This document shows, in pieces, positions 1 through 10,425 of a stretch of 64,000 bases of DNA (position 1 is its first letter; each line of letters begins with the position of its first letter). Position numbers and translations under genes: made by a program. The notes under the pieces were generated by a model. The model was given only the letters and a program-made list of their open reading frames with translations, was not told where the DNA came from and searched no databases. The DNA comes from Arhodomonas sp051195215 (GTDB taxonomy: Bacteria; Pseudomonadota; Gammaproteobacteria; Nitrococcales; Nitrococcaceae), in NCBI RefSeq assembly GCF_051195215.1, contig NZ_JBNAZM010000006.1:99921-163920 (forward strand), given 5' to 3'.

Positions 1-75
1 GGCGAGAATAGCGGGCGCCCGCCATGGGCAGGGCGCCGAGCAGCCGGCGGCTCTGGTGTGACGCCTGGAGGGGGC

Positions 76-1026
76 TCAGTGCAGGTACCCCGGAAACTCC
101 GGCAGCGCATCGACGCTGTCCGGGTCGTGCTGAATCACGAGGCGCGCGTTCGTGTTGTCCACGATCGTTTCGACGCGGTCCATGGAGGCCAGTGTCGCGG
201 CGCGATCGTGGTTGCCATTCGGCACGCGCCGGTGCTCGCGGCTGGGGCGCAGGTGATAGAGATCACCGGAGAGGATCACGACGCCGGCATCGGCCAGCTC
301 CAGTCTCAGGACCTGCATACCGGGGGTATGTCCCGGTGCGTCGAGGATCCGCACGGTGCCGTCGCCGAAGACGTCACGGGCACCATCGATCATGCGCTTG
401 TCGACGCTTTCATGGGCGCTGAACGACCGGGGATCGACGCCGAAGGGCGTGGGGGTTTTGGTCGCCCATGCCAGCTCGTCCCTGTTGATGATCCAGGTGG
501 CGTGCTGGAACCGGTTGGCGTTGCCGGTGTGATCGAAATGCAGGTGGGAGAACGCCAGATAGCGAATGTCGGCCGTTGAGAGGCCCAGTTCGTTGAGCTG
601 TTCGGTCAGCGACGTCGATGCGCTCAACTGAATGCCATGTGCGTTCAACTGCGTGGCCAGCGTTTCCGGCACGCTAACCCGAACGTTGTCGCCGCCAGCA
701 TCGCCACCACGGTGAGCGACGTCGTGGGCAATGCCTGCGTCCCACAGCAGCGCGCCTTCGGGGTGGCGGACAAGCAAGCACGGTACTGTCATTGCACCAC
801 GCCTGCCATCGTATTCCCCAGTGTCCGAGAACATGCCCATGTTCTCGAAGTCGATACGGCCGCAGTCGAGCGCGTAGAGACGGACTCCATTGACCGCGTC
901 CGCCGCGTTCGAAGGAGACGCCACCGTGAAGGTGGCGAGCGCGGCCAGTAGGGTGGCGTGTAGCAGTCGCCTGCCGGAACTGTACGGTTGCCGTTGGGCG
1001 GCGTTCAGGGAAATGCTGGCGAACAT
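76..1026 (-). CDS. Exported metallo-beta-lactamase-fold hydrolase
   Basis: The 316-residue protein has the zinc-binding SHLHFDHTGN motif, a downstream GHTPGMQ histidine, the SGDLYH aspartate and a terminal QHDP histidine, so the metallo-beta-lactamase zinc site looks complete. The first ~42 residues form a signal peptide (RRLLHATLLAALATF, cleavage near SNAAD), so it probably acts in the periplasm. The family includes N-acyl-homoserine lactonases of the AttM/AiiB type and other lactonases; the substrate cannot be read from sequence. I chose the ATG at 1026 because AGGAG precedes it; the frame stays open far upstream but that part is not protein-like. It sits 71 bp downstream of the MFS gene and is probably co-transcribed with it. 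Confidence 0.85.
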   Translation of the reverse strand: MFASISLNAAQRQPYSSGRRLLHATLLAALATFTVASPSNAADAVNGVRLYALDCGRIDFENMGMFSDTGEYDGRRGAMTVPCLLVRHPEGALLWDAGIAHDVAHRGGDAGGDNVRVSVPETLATQLNAHGIQLSASTSLTEQLNELGLSTADIRYLAFSHLHFDHTGNANRFQHATWIINRDELAWATKTPTPFGVDPRSFSAHESVDKRMIDGARDVFGDGTVRILDAPGHTPGMQVLRLELADAGVVILSGDLYHLRPSREHRRVPNGNHDRAATLASMDRVETIVDNTNARLVIQHDPDSVDALPEFPGYLH

Positions 1027-1097
1027 CGTTTCTCCTATGCTCTGACGTCGTGAACCGGGGGTTTCTGGTGTTTCCGCCTGCGGTGACATTGCTGTCG

Positions 1098-2279
1098 CTA
1101 CGCCACGGCCGGGACCGAGCGGGACCGGAGGCCGAACACGGTCATTGCGGCGGCGATTAGCAGAATGGCGCTGCTCGCCGTGAAGACGCCGGTCGCGCCG
1201 CTCACGTCGAAGATCGCACCGCCGCCGGCCGCGCCCGTGGCAATGGCCAGCTGAATCGCCGCGACCAGAAGTCCGCCGGCGCTCTCGGCCTCGTCGGGGA
1301 CCGTGCGGGTGAGCCAGGTGGACCACGCCACCGGAATGGTTCCGAATGCCAGCCCCCAAAGCGCAACCATCACCGAATCCGCCGCCGGTGTGCCCCCCGT
1401 GCCCGCCAGAGTCACGCCGAGCATTCCCATCAGCAGGGGCATTGCGATCAGCGTCAGTCGCATGCTCCGCTCGAGCAGAAAACCGCCGAGAAACGTGCCC
1501 AGGAAGTTCGCCACGCCAAAGCCCAGCAGAATGCCGGAGACGCCGCTGACGTCGACGCCGGTCACGTTCTCGAGGAAGGGGCGGATGTAGGTGAAGAACG
1601 CGAAGTGGCCGGTGAACATCAACCCGGCGGAAACCATGCCCAGACCCACACGCGGGCGCGCTAGCACCTCGGCGAGGGTGCGCAGGCGCGTGAGCCCGCT
1701 CGGTGCCATCCGGGGCAGGGTCGCCAGCTGTACCACAAGCGCCAGGGCCCCGAGCGCGGCGGCGATCAGGAAGACATTGCGCCAGCCGACGATGTCGCCG
1801 AAGAAGCTGCCCAGTGGTGCGGCGGCAATGGTCGCGACGGACACGCCGCTGAAGATCATCGACAACGCGCGAGGCACCAGCGCTTCGGGCACGAGGCGCA
1901 TCACCGTCGCCGCGGACATGGTCCAGAAGCCGCCGAGTCCGGCCCCCAGGAGTATGCGCCCGAGCAGCAGCACGGTGAGGTTGGGCGCGAAGGCGACGAG
2001 CAGGTTGGATGCGATCAACAGGACCGAGAAGCCCTGCAGCACCAGCCGCCGGTCGATGCGCCGTGTCACCGTCGTGATCAACAGGCTCGTCACCAGGGCG
2101 ACCGCCGCAGTCGTCGTGACGGCCTGGCCCGTCAGACCCTCGGTTATGCCCAGGTCTGTTGCCATCGGCGTCAGCAGGCTTGCAGGCAGAAACTCCGCCG
2201 TGACAAGCCCGAACACGCCGAGGGTCATGGAGAATACCGCGCTCCAGGCTGGCTCGTTGCTGTGTGTCCACTCGCTCAT
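1098..2279 (-). CDS. MFS efflux transporter (DHA1/AraJ-like)
   Basis: This 393-residue protein has about twelve hydrophobic segments and the MFS loop 2-3 basic signature (TTVTRRIDRRLVLQ). The N-terminus (LGVFGLVTAEFLPASLLTPMATDLG) resembles the AraJ/YdhP-type drug and sugar exporters of the inner membrane, which use the proton gradient. The start ATG has GGGAG upstream. It is divergent from the AraC-type regulator at 2365, with 85 bp between the two starts, and precedes the exported hydrolase, suggesting a small inducible export or detoxification unit. The substrate is unknown. Confidence 0.85.
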   Translation of the reverse strand: MSEWTHSNEPAWSAVFSMTLGVFGLVTAEFLPASLLTPMATDLGITEGLTGQAVTTTAAVALVTSLLITTVTRRIDRRLVLQGFSVLLIASNLLVAFAPNLTVLLLGRILLGAGLGGFWTMSAATVMRLVPEALVPRALSMIFSGVSVATIAAAPLGSFFGDIVGWRNVFLIAAALGALALVVQLATLPRMAPSGLTRLRTLAEVLARPRVGLGMVSAGLMFTGHFAFFTYIRPFLENVTGVDVSGVSGILLGFGVANFLGTFLGGFLLERSMRLTLIAMPLLMGMLGVTLAGTGGTPAADSVMVALWGLAFGTIPVAWSTWLTRTVPDEAESAGGLLVAAIQLAIATGAAGGGAIFDVSGATGVFTASSAILLIAAAMTVFGLRSRSVPAVA

Positions 2280-2364
2280 CGGTGTCTCCCTGTCCGGAGT
2301 GTTCTCGTTGCGGTACCGCAGAATACGGTGGACCGTTCGGACGAACCATGCTAGAAACTCCTGA

Positions 2365-3384
2365 ATGTTTGATAATTCCTCCGGGGCAACGCCGGGCGAA
2401 CGATCGAATGCACCGCCGGGTGAGCTGGACCTGGTGAGCGAGCTCCTGCTGGGGATGCGGTTGAGCGGTGTTCAGTACCGCCGCATTCAGGTGACGCCAC
2501 CTTTCGGTATCGGCTTCGGGGCGGTGGCGGGATGGGCGCAGTTTCATTTCGTCGCCCGTGGCCCGGTGCTGCTTCGAGTGTCGGGCGGCGCATTGCATAC
2601 CCTCGATACCGGCGATGCCGTTCTGCTGCCGCGTGGCGGCCCGCACGAGCTCGTCTCCTCGCCTGACCAGGCGAGTCGCGACATCGCCAGCTTCGAGACC
2701 GACACCCTATGTGAGACGGTCAGCGCCGTGCGCGCCTGCGCCAGTGACTGTTGCCCGACCGAGACGAAGCTCGCCTTCAGTGGTTGTCTTGATTTCGATC
2801 TCGGGAGCATGCATCCGCTGGTCGCTCTGATGCCGGAGGTGATGCATGTCGGCACACTGCTGGAGCGGCATCCCGAGATCATGCCGATGCTCGAGGCAAT
2901 GGAGCGGGAAGCGCGGACGGAACGGGCAGGCTTCGCGGGCATTCTGGCGCGGCTCGCCGACGTGGTCTCCGCATTCATCGTGCGCGGCTGGGTGGAATGT
3001 GGCTGCGGCGATGCGACCGGCTGGATAGAGGCGCTACGCGACCCGCGCCTGGGGCGGGTCATCACGGCGCTTCACCGTGATCCGGGCCGGAGCTGGACCG
3101 TGGCCGAGCTGGCGGCGGAAATGGGTAGCTCGCGTTCCGTGTTCGCCGAGCGATTCGTGGCGGTGACCGGGCTGACGCCCCACCGCTACGTCACCGAGCT
3201 GCGCATGCGTCTTGCGGCCCGGTGGATCGGGCGCGACCGAATGCCGATCGAGACCGTCGCCCATCGTCTTGGCTACAATTCGCAGGCCGCCTTCAGCCGT
3301 GCCTTCAAGCGCGTAACGGGCCACCCGCCCGGTGCGGTCCGCACCGCCGCCACTTCGGGCCCGGATGGCGCGCCGTCGTCATGA
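2365..3384 (+). CDS. AraC-family transcriptional regulator
   Basis: The 339-residue protein has an N-terminal cupin-like ligand domain (roughly residues 20-200, with GDAVLLPRGGPHEL) and a C-terminal AraC/XylS double helix-turn-helix (residues ~230-325: WTVAELAAEMGSSRSVFAERF, then IETVAHRLGYNSQAAFSRAFKR, ending in GHPPGAVR). The layout matches the subgroup with a cupin_6 domain that often controls a divergent transporter. It most likely regulates the MFS-hydrolase pair from the 85-bp shared promoter region. No strong Shine-Dalgarno precedes the ATG. A cysteine-rich patch (CASDCC, then CGC) in the sensor domain could be redox- or metal-responsive, but that is inference. Confidence 0.87.
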   Translation: MFDNSSGATPGERSNAPPGELDLVSELLLGMRLSGVQYRRIQVTPPFGIGFGAVAGWAQFHFVARGPVLLRVSGGALHTLDTGDAVLLPRGGPHELVSSPDQASRDIASFETDTLCETVSAVRACASDCCPTETKLAFSGCLDFDLGSMHPLVALMPEVMHVGTLLERHPEIMPMLEAMEREARTERAGFAGILARLADVVSAFIVRGWVECGCGDATGWIEALRDPRLGRVITALHRDPGRSWTVAELAAEMGSSRSVFAERFVAVTGLTPHRYVTELRMRLAARWIGRDRMPIETVAHRLGYNSQAAFSRAFKRVTGHPPGAVRTAATSGPDGAPSS

Positions 3385-3423
3385 TTGCCCGGCGGGCTCG
3401 CTGACACGTGGCATTCGAAACGG

Positions 3424-4723
<1,300 letters not shown>

Positions 4724-4752
<29 letters not shown>

Positions 4753-7705
4753 GCGTCGCCCCGTGATGCGTTGGTTGATCGTCGGTTGCGTCCAGGGCGG
4801 GCAGGACCACCAGCGCCACCGTGCCCCGGCGGCGGCCGCGTCGTTCGCGCAGGCGCAGCTCGCCGCCATGCTCGCGCAGGATGTTGTAGACCAGCGGCAG
4901 CCCGAGACCGGTGCCCTGGCCCGGTGCCTTGGTGGTGAAGAACGGTTCGAGAACCTTGTCGCGAATGCCCGCCGGGATGCCCGGGCCGTTGTCCGTTATC
5001 CGTACTTCGATCCGCCCGCGGCGCGCCTGGCAGGCGATGTGTATGTCGCCGTCCTCGCCGCAGGCGTCGACAGCGTTCGTGAGCAGGTTGACGAATACTT
5101 GCACGAGCCGTTGAAGATCGCCTTGCACGCGCAACCCGGGGGAGGCCTGCTGGTGAATGCTCACCTCGCGGGCGCGCTTGGACAGGCGGATCACGCGCAG
5201 TGCCTCCTCGAGAGCGTCGGCGATATCCACCGGCACAGGCGCCTGTTCCTCGCGGCGGCCGGCGTGGGCATAGCTCACCAGGGTCTGCACGATAGTGTTG
5301 ATGCGCTGGGTCTGCGCGAGGATGTCCTCGGCATAGGCGGGCAGCTCGGCGTTCGGCACACCGGCACGCAGCTCCTGGGCCAGGCAGGCGACGCCGGTAA
5401 CCGGGTTGCCGATCTCGTGCGCGACGCCAGCGGCGAGACGGCCGATGGAGGCGAGCCGCTCGCTGTGGGTGAGCTCCCGCTCCAGGCGTTGCAGCTCCGT
5501 GACGTCCTCGACCAGCAGCAGACGGTCACCGCCGGTGCCACCGCGCCCGCCACCGATGAACGCACGGTGCAGGGACAGCCATCGGGTCTCCTCCGGCAGC
5601 TCCAATGGGCGCTTGTAGGCATGGTTCTCATCGGCGTCCAGGAACTCGGCCAGCAGGGGGCCCCAGGGGGCCGGCAGCTCCTCGACCCGGCGCCCGATCA
5701 CCCGCCCTGAAGGCAGGCGGGTGAGCGCCTGCATGGCCGGATTCCATCGTACGATGCGGGCGGCTGGCGTGACGGCGGCCACGCCCAGGGGCAGGTCCTC
5801 GAGGATCTGGCGGTGGTAGCGGCGCAAATCGTCCAGCTCCGCGGCCAGTCCGCGGAAGCGGCTGCGTGAGCGCTCCAGGCGTTCCTCGATGAGGCGGACG
5901 TTCTGCGCCAGCGCGGTGCGGGTATCGGTATCCACCCGCAGGCGCTCGTCGACGATCATGCGCGCAAGAATCGGCCCCATCATGCCGGAGAGGTTACGCT
6001 CGATCTGCTCGCGCAGCTGTTGCAGACGGTCCGGGCGGCTCTCCTGCCAGTCGATACCCTGATCGGCCAGCGCCTTGGCCACTTCCGCGCGCGCCGCCGC
6101 GCCGCCGGTTACCGGCGCGAGCTGCTCGACGAACTGTGCCGGGGAGTCGAGTTGCAGCGCGCCCTCGGGGATGGCAGTGCTCACGTCACGACAGGCTGCC
6201 GCCGCCTCTGCCTCTCTGGGGGTGGGGCGGGTGGCCAGGGAGACGAGCGCGAAGATCGCCGCGTTGATACTCACCGACCAGAAAGCCACGGTGGCGAAGA
6301 AATCCGCACCCTGGGTGCGGGAGACATCGAGACCGACGATGACCACCGGGCTGATGGTGGTCAGCGCCGGCAGCAGCACCGCTGCCCCCCAGATGGCACC
6401 GCCGGCCATGAGGCCGGCGACGAAGCCCGAGCGCGTCGCTCGGGACCACAACAGCACCCCGACCACGCCCGGGACGAACTGCGCCATGGCGAGAAACGAG
6501 ATGAGGCCCCAGGAGACCAGGCCCTCGCTGCGCTCGAGCAGCAGAAAGAACAGGTACCCCGCGGCGATGATGGCCACGATCAGGGTGCGCCGTGCCCAGC
6601 GCAGTGCCGCGTAGAGGTTGTGTTGCGGCGTCGGCCCTACCAGCGGCAGCAGAAGATGATTGAGCGACATCGACGACAGCGCCAGCGTGGTGACGATGAT
6701 CATGGCGCTCGCCGCGGAGATGCCGCCGAGATAGGCCACCAGGGCGAGCACGGGCGAGTCGCTGAGAATTGCCATGCCGAGCACGTAGTAGTCGGGCACC
6801 GTGCCGGGGTCGAGACTGTTGCCGGCCCAGAGAATGGGCGGTACCGCCAGTGAGAGCAGCAGCAGGTAAAGCGGAAAGCCCCAGCTCGCGGTCAGCAGAG
6901 CGCGCGGCCGCAAATTCTCGGTGAAAAGCATGTGAAACTGACGCGGCAACAGGAAGGCGGCGCTGAAGGCGAGAAACAGCAGCCCACCCCAGGCCTCCCC
7001 GCGCATGGGTGCGTAGAATCGCTCCAGTTCCCGGGGGTGGGCATCGAGCCAGGTCTGGATGCCACCGATACCGTCGAAAGCCATGGAGACGGCCACCATG
7101 GCGACCAGCAGCAGCGCGATCAGCTTGATCAGCGACTCGAAGGCGATGGCGGCCACCAGTCCCACGTGCTTCTCGCGCGGGGTGACGTGCCGTGCGCCGA
7201 ATATGATGGCGAAGACGCTGACCAGCACGCAGAAACCCACGGCGATGGGGCCGGGGGAGGCCTCGCCGCTCAATACCTGTGTGGATTCCGCCACCGCCCG
7301 GATCTGCAGCGCCAGGTAGGGGAGGCTGCCGGTGAGCATCAGCAGTGTCACGATGACGCCGGCGGCCTGGCTGTTGAAGCGAAAGGCGAAAATGTCCGCC
7401 AGCGAGGTGAGCTGCCAGTGGCGCGTCAGGCGCAGCAGTGGCATCAACAGCAGCGGCGTCAGCGCCATGGCGAGGGCGACGCCGAGATAGATGGTCACGA
7501 AACCGATGCCCTGGCGGTCGGCGAATCCCACGGCACCGTAGTAGCTCCAGGTCGTTGCGTAGACCCCCAGCGACAGCACGTACACGGCCGGGTGTGCCGC
7601 CAGCCGCCGGGTCCAGCGGCCGCGCTCGGTGCCGTAGGCGATGAGAAAGAGCAGCAGCAGATAGGCGATCGCGCTGACGAACAGCGTGCCGAGATCAAAT
7701 CTCAT
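4724..7705 (-). CDS. cbrA: Sodium:solute-symporter-fused histidine kinase, CbrA-like
   Basis: The 993-residue membrane protein starts with a sodium:solute symporter (SSS/PutP-like) domain of about 13 transmembrane segments (residues ~1-500). A linker with STAC/PAS-like character follows (~540-740), then HisKA with His763 in AAGVAHEIGNPVTG and HATPase_c with VNLLTNAVDACG, DNGPGIP and GTGLGLP. Length and order match CbrA, whose transporter part is proposed to sense or carry histidine. The ATG overlaps the end of the upstream 65-residue gene by 11 bp and has no clear ribosome site, so it is likely translated by coupling. CrbS acetate-switch kinases share this architecture, but their partner is a LuxR-type regulator, unlike here. 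Confidence 0.87.
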
Positions 7706-7892
7706 TGCGTGCCAGGCGACGCGCGCTCGCCGCGATGGCGGCGATGATCAGGGCCCACAGCGCGAAGGGGACGTACCACGGCGGTGCCAGCGACGACCAC
7801 CAGTCGCTCGCCGGCGATGCGAACACCATCAGCGTTAGCAGGAAGACGATAAGACTCGGTGCGTGCGGTCCGTAGTCCACGTGCGATGGCAT
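7695..7892 (-). CDS. Small two-helix membrane protein upstream of CbrA-like kinase (CbrX-like)
   Basis: This 65-residue protein has two hydrophobic segments (SLIVFLLTLMVFA and YVPFALWALIIAAIA) joined by a short loop with WWSSLAPPW, and ends in a basic tail. The ATG at 7892 has GGAGGAG ten bases upstream, much stronger than the signal for the following kinase. It overlaps the kinase start by 11 bp. Pseudomonads carry a comparable small membrane gene, cbrX, ahead of cbrA, and many SSS transporters have a small partner subunit in the same position. It may assist insertion or activity of the symporter domain; that role is inference. Confidence 0.7.
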   Translation of the reverse strand: MPSHVDYGPHAPSLIVFLLTLMVFASPASDWWSSLAPPWYVPFALWALIIAAIAASARRLARNEI

Positions 7893-7955
7893 GGGCGGTG
7901 CTCTCCTCCAACTGTTACTGAACGTAGCACATTTGGTGCTCCGGAACAGAAGTCC

Positions 7956-8165
7956 CTTACCGACTTTTCGAAAGCATTGTCAGGCCTCAGCGGCCGTGTA
8001 CGCGGTTGTTCGCTTCGACAGGCCTTCGCGGTATGCCGCCACGATGGGCTTGCGATATCCCGAGTCACTCGCCCCGGTGGTCAGGGGCGCGAGGGGCGAC
8101 GCGTAGCAACGTCTGGATGAGCGATGGGCAACACTGTCCATAACGGCGCCTACGCCCACCGGCAG
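7956..8165 (+). repeat. Dispersed repeat, partial copy A of the MITE-like element
   Basis: About 200 bp here match the reverse complement of 47430-47630 at roughly 80 percent by eye. The shared part begins with one terminal repeat (TTTTCGAAAGCATTGTCAGG) and runs through GTTCGCTTCGACAGGCCTT and ATCCCGAGTCA. The opposite terminal repeat present in the second copy is missing here, so this copy is truncated at its right end. It fills most of the 346-bp gap between the CbrX-like gene and gluQ; I see no gene in that gap. Short reading frames across it are repeat-derived. Confidence 0.75.
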
Positions 8166-8238
8166 GATGCCCCCTGTGCCTTTCCAGGGGACGGAGGACC
8201 GATGACGTCCGGGAGTGCGGTCAATGCGTTCCGGATCG

Positions 8239-9144
8239 TCAGGCCGCCGTCCGGTCTCCCTCGGGCAGCGCGCCGGGTTGCCAGTGTGCGCTTGCCCAGG
8301 CGAGCTGCTCGGCGGGAGGGGCACCGTGCAAGTGGCTCGGTGGTGCGTGGCCCAGAAAGCGCAAGGCCCGGGTGAGGTTGTCGGCGGCGTCGACGTCGCG
8401 AATGGGCTCGGCACGGGTCTGTTTGCTGAGCTTGCGCCCATTGTCGTGCATGGCCAGCGGCAGGTGCAGATGGCGAGGACGGGGTAGGCCGAGGGCATCG
8501 CGCAGGGCCATCTGCGGGGCCGTGGCGATGAGCAGGTCGGCGCCGCGGACGATGTCGGTGACCCCGATGTCGTCATCGTCGACGACCATCGCCAGGTGGT
8601 AGGCGAACAGGCCGTCGCCGCGGCGGATGATGAAATCGCCGATCTCCGTGGCGATGTCCGCTTGTTGTGGTCCGAGTCGGCGGTCCGTGAACGTGCACGG
8701 CGTATCCGGCGACCGCAGCCGCCAGGAGCGTGCGCGCTTGCCCGGCGCCAAACCGTCGCGACAGGTGCCGGGATAGACGATGCCCGCCGGGCCGGGGTGG
8801 CCGGTGGCCTTGAGCTCGCGACGGGTGCAGCTGCAGGGAAAGGCGAGCCCCCGTTCGATCAGCGTCTCCAGGGTCGTGGCGTAGGCGTCGTCGCGCTGTG
8901 TCTGGTAGACGATATCGCCGTCCCAGCTCAGTCCGTGGTGCTCCAGGCTGCGCAGGATGGCCGAGTCGGCCCCGGCAACCGCACGCGTGCGGTCCACGTC
9001 CTCGATGCGCAGTGCCCAGCGGCCGCCGTGGTGGCGGGCATCGAGCCAGCTTCCCACTGCCGCCACCAGCGAGCCGAAATGGAGCGGTCCCGTCGGGCTG
9101 GGGGCGAAGCGGCCGATATAGTGAGATGACGCAGTGTGAGCCAT
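8239..9144 (-). CDS. gluQ: Glutamyl-Q tRNA(Asp) synthetase
   Basis: The 301-residue protein is a glutamyl-tRNA synthetase catalytic domain without the anticodon-binding part. It has the HIGH-type motif in GRFAPSPTGPLHFGS, the KMSKS-type motif RKLSKQ, and cysteines for the zinc site (CSC then YPGTC), all as in GluQRS (YadB). This enzyme attaches glutamate to the queuine base at position 34 of tRNA(Asp) in the cytoplasm. Length and motif order match the family. In many gammaproteobacteria gluQ follows dksA; that is not so here, where a dispersed repeat and a palindromic element flank it. Confidence 0.93.
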   Translation of the reverse strand: MAHTASSHYIGRFAPSPTGPLHFGSLVAAVGSWLDARHHGGRWALRIEDVDRTRAVAGADSAILRSLEHHGLSWDGDIVYQTQRDDAYATTLETLIERGLAFPCSCTRRELKATGHPGPAGIVYPGTCRDGLAPGKRARSWRLRSPDTPCTFTDRRLGPQQADIATEIGDFIIRRGDGLFAYHLAMVVDDDDIGVTDIVRGADLLIATAPQMALRDALGLPRPRHLHLPLAMHDNGRKLSKQTRAEPIRDVDAADNLTRALRFLGHAPPSHLHGAPPAEQLAWASAHWQPGALPEGDRTAA

Positions 9145-9222
9145 GGCGAGCGTGTGTCGTTCCCCCGGGATATCGACGAGCGCGAACCTGTACGAATCGT
9201 CTCAGAGGTATTGTCATGCGTC

Positions 9223-9320
9223 AGCCGGTCTGTGCGCCGATGGGACAACGCGCGAGGCGCGCCGTGTGGCCGGGCTACATAAGCGGCGAGCAACGCGGGA
9301 CCATCGGCGCACAGACCGGC
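9223..9320. repeat. Palindromic element with 20-bp perfect arms and ~58-bp core
   Basis: Arms of 20 bp (left GCCGGTCTGTGCGCCGATGG, right its exact reverse complement at 9301-9320) enclose a core containing GGCCGGGCTACATAAGCGGC. The architecture resembles the four-copy palindromic family elsewhere in this window, but the core sequence is different, so it may belong to a second family. It lies in the 354-bp gap between gluQ and the betaine-type binding protein gene. I see no gene in the gap. Confidence 0.7.
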
Positions 9321-9455
9321 CCGAAGGGAGTGCCACAGTGGCCCGGTGGCGTTCATGACACATGACAATAGCTCCGAGCAGATTAGTACGCTAAACCGCC
9401 GGTGGCGAAACTTCCAAGCGGTCTCGGGCGGGTCGTCGTGCAGGCGGGGCGTGCT

Positions 9456-9483
9456 GCGGCGGAGCACACGGGCGCTCCGCCGC
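9456..9483 (-). terminator. GC-rich hairpin after the binding-protein gene
   Basis: GCGGCGGAGC and GCTCCGCCGC form a perfect 10-bp stem with an 8-base loop, beginning 15 bp past the stop codon of the binding-protein gene. No U-run follows, so it may protect the 3' end or act as a weak or factor-assisted terminator. Confidence 0.5.
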
Positions 9484-9498
9484 GGGATGGGGCTCGGG

Positions 9499-10425
9499 CT
9501 ACGGCAGCCAGCCGTTGACCATGTCCGGGTGCGTTTCCACCCAGCGCTGCGCCGTTTCGAAGGGGTAAGCCCCTTTCATGCGGCTCCAGATCAGCAGCTG
9601 CCCCATCTGTTCGGGGGTCCAGCGGAAGCTGTCCAGGAAAGCGTAGACGTCGGCGGGCACGTCCTTGTCCAGGCCCTCACGCACCATGGTGTGAATGGTC
9701 TCGCCGGTGCTGAACACGCCCTTGGGGTCATCGAGGTACTTCAGCCGCCAGCGGGCGAACTTCCAGTGGGGCTCCCAGCCGGTGACCACGATCCAGCGGT
9801 GCTGGGCGATGGCCTGTGCCAGGGCTTCGGTCATGGATTCCTCGCTGCCGGAGACGAGCGTGTAGTTGGTCAGCCCGTATTCGCGAATCGCCGCCCGTGC
9901 CTGCTTCATGATGCCGGCAGCCGGATCGATGCCGATGATCTGCCCTTTGAAACGGTCGGCGTACTGGCTGAGATCCGCGATGGACTCCGCCTTGATATAC
10001 GGTTCGGTTTCCTGGGCGGACTCGGCGGTCTGGCGCTGCGTGGAGATGTCCGGCACCACCAGCCCGGTACGCACCCCTTCCATGTTCGGCCCCAGGTCCA
10101 CCATGGTTTCCCCGAACTGGTCGAGGTAGTGGCCGTGGGTGCTCGGCAGCCAGGCGGAGAGCATGACGTCCGCCTTGCCCTCGGAGACCGAGCGCCACAT
10201 GTCGTCGGCGGTCATGGCGATGAGCTCTACGGGCTGGTCGAGGTGTTGCTGCAGTACCACCTTGGCCACGTTGGCCGACGCGGTGGAGGACGACCAGCTC
10301 ACGTAGGCGATGCGCAGTGGTTCGGCGGCCGCGTTCGTGCCGGTCGTGGCAAGCACGAGCAGGCTGGTTGCAACCGCCATGGTGAGCCGTTGGAGGCGAC
10401 GGGTGACGGTGATTGGCGCACTCAT
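9499..10425 (-). CDS. Glycine betaine-type (OpuAC/ProX-like) substrate-binding protein
   Basis: The 308-residue protein has a signal peptide (residues ~1-33, LTMAVATSLLVLATTG, cleavage near NAAAEP) and an OpuAC-type fold (LRIAYVSWSSSTASANVAKVV at its start, VTGWEPHWKFARWRLKYLDDP near residue 230). The aromatic residues (W44, W92, W217, W221 and neighbours) suit a quaternary-amine binding box. It should bind betaine, choline or ectoine-like solutes in the periplasm. Unusually, no ABC ATPase or permease gene is next to it; its ATG overlaps the stop of a BCCT transporter gene by 4 bp. It could serve a distant ABC system or hand solute to the BCCT carrier. Confidence 0.87.
   Translation of the reverse strand: MSAPITVTRRLQRLTMAVATSLLVLATTGTNAAAEPLRIAYVSWSSSTASANVAKVVLQQHLDQPVELIAMTADDMWRSVSEGKADVMLSAWLPSTHGHYLDQFGETMVDLGPNMEGVRTGLVVPDISTQRQTAESAQETEPYIKAESIADLSQYADRFKGQIIGIDPAAGIMKQARAAIREYGLTNYTLVSGSEESMTEALAQAIAQHRWIVVTGWEPHWKFARWRLKYLDDPKGVFSTGETIHTMVREGLDKDVPADVYAFLDSFRWTPEQMGQLLIWSRMKGAYPFETAQRWVETHPDMVNGWLP

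Noticed and set aside
1..75. Possible gene start on the minus strand near 24
   Set aside because: An ATG occurs there but only a few codons are visible before the window edge and no ribosome site is evident.
1027..2646. Extension of the exported hydrolase frame to 856 residues
   Set aside because: The upstream part is Arg/Pro/Ala-rich shadow of the MFS and AraC genes; a signal peptide and ribosome site fix the start at 1026.
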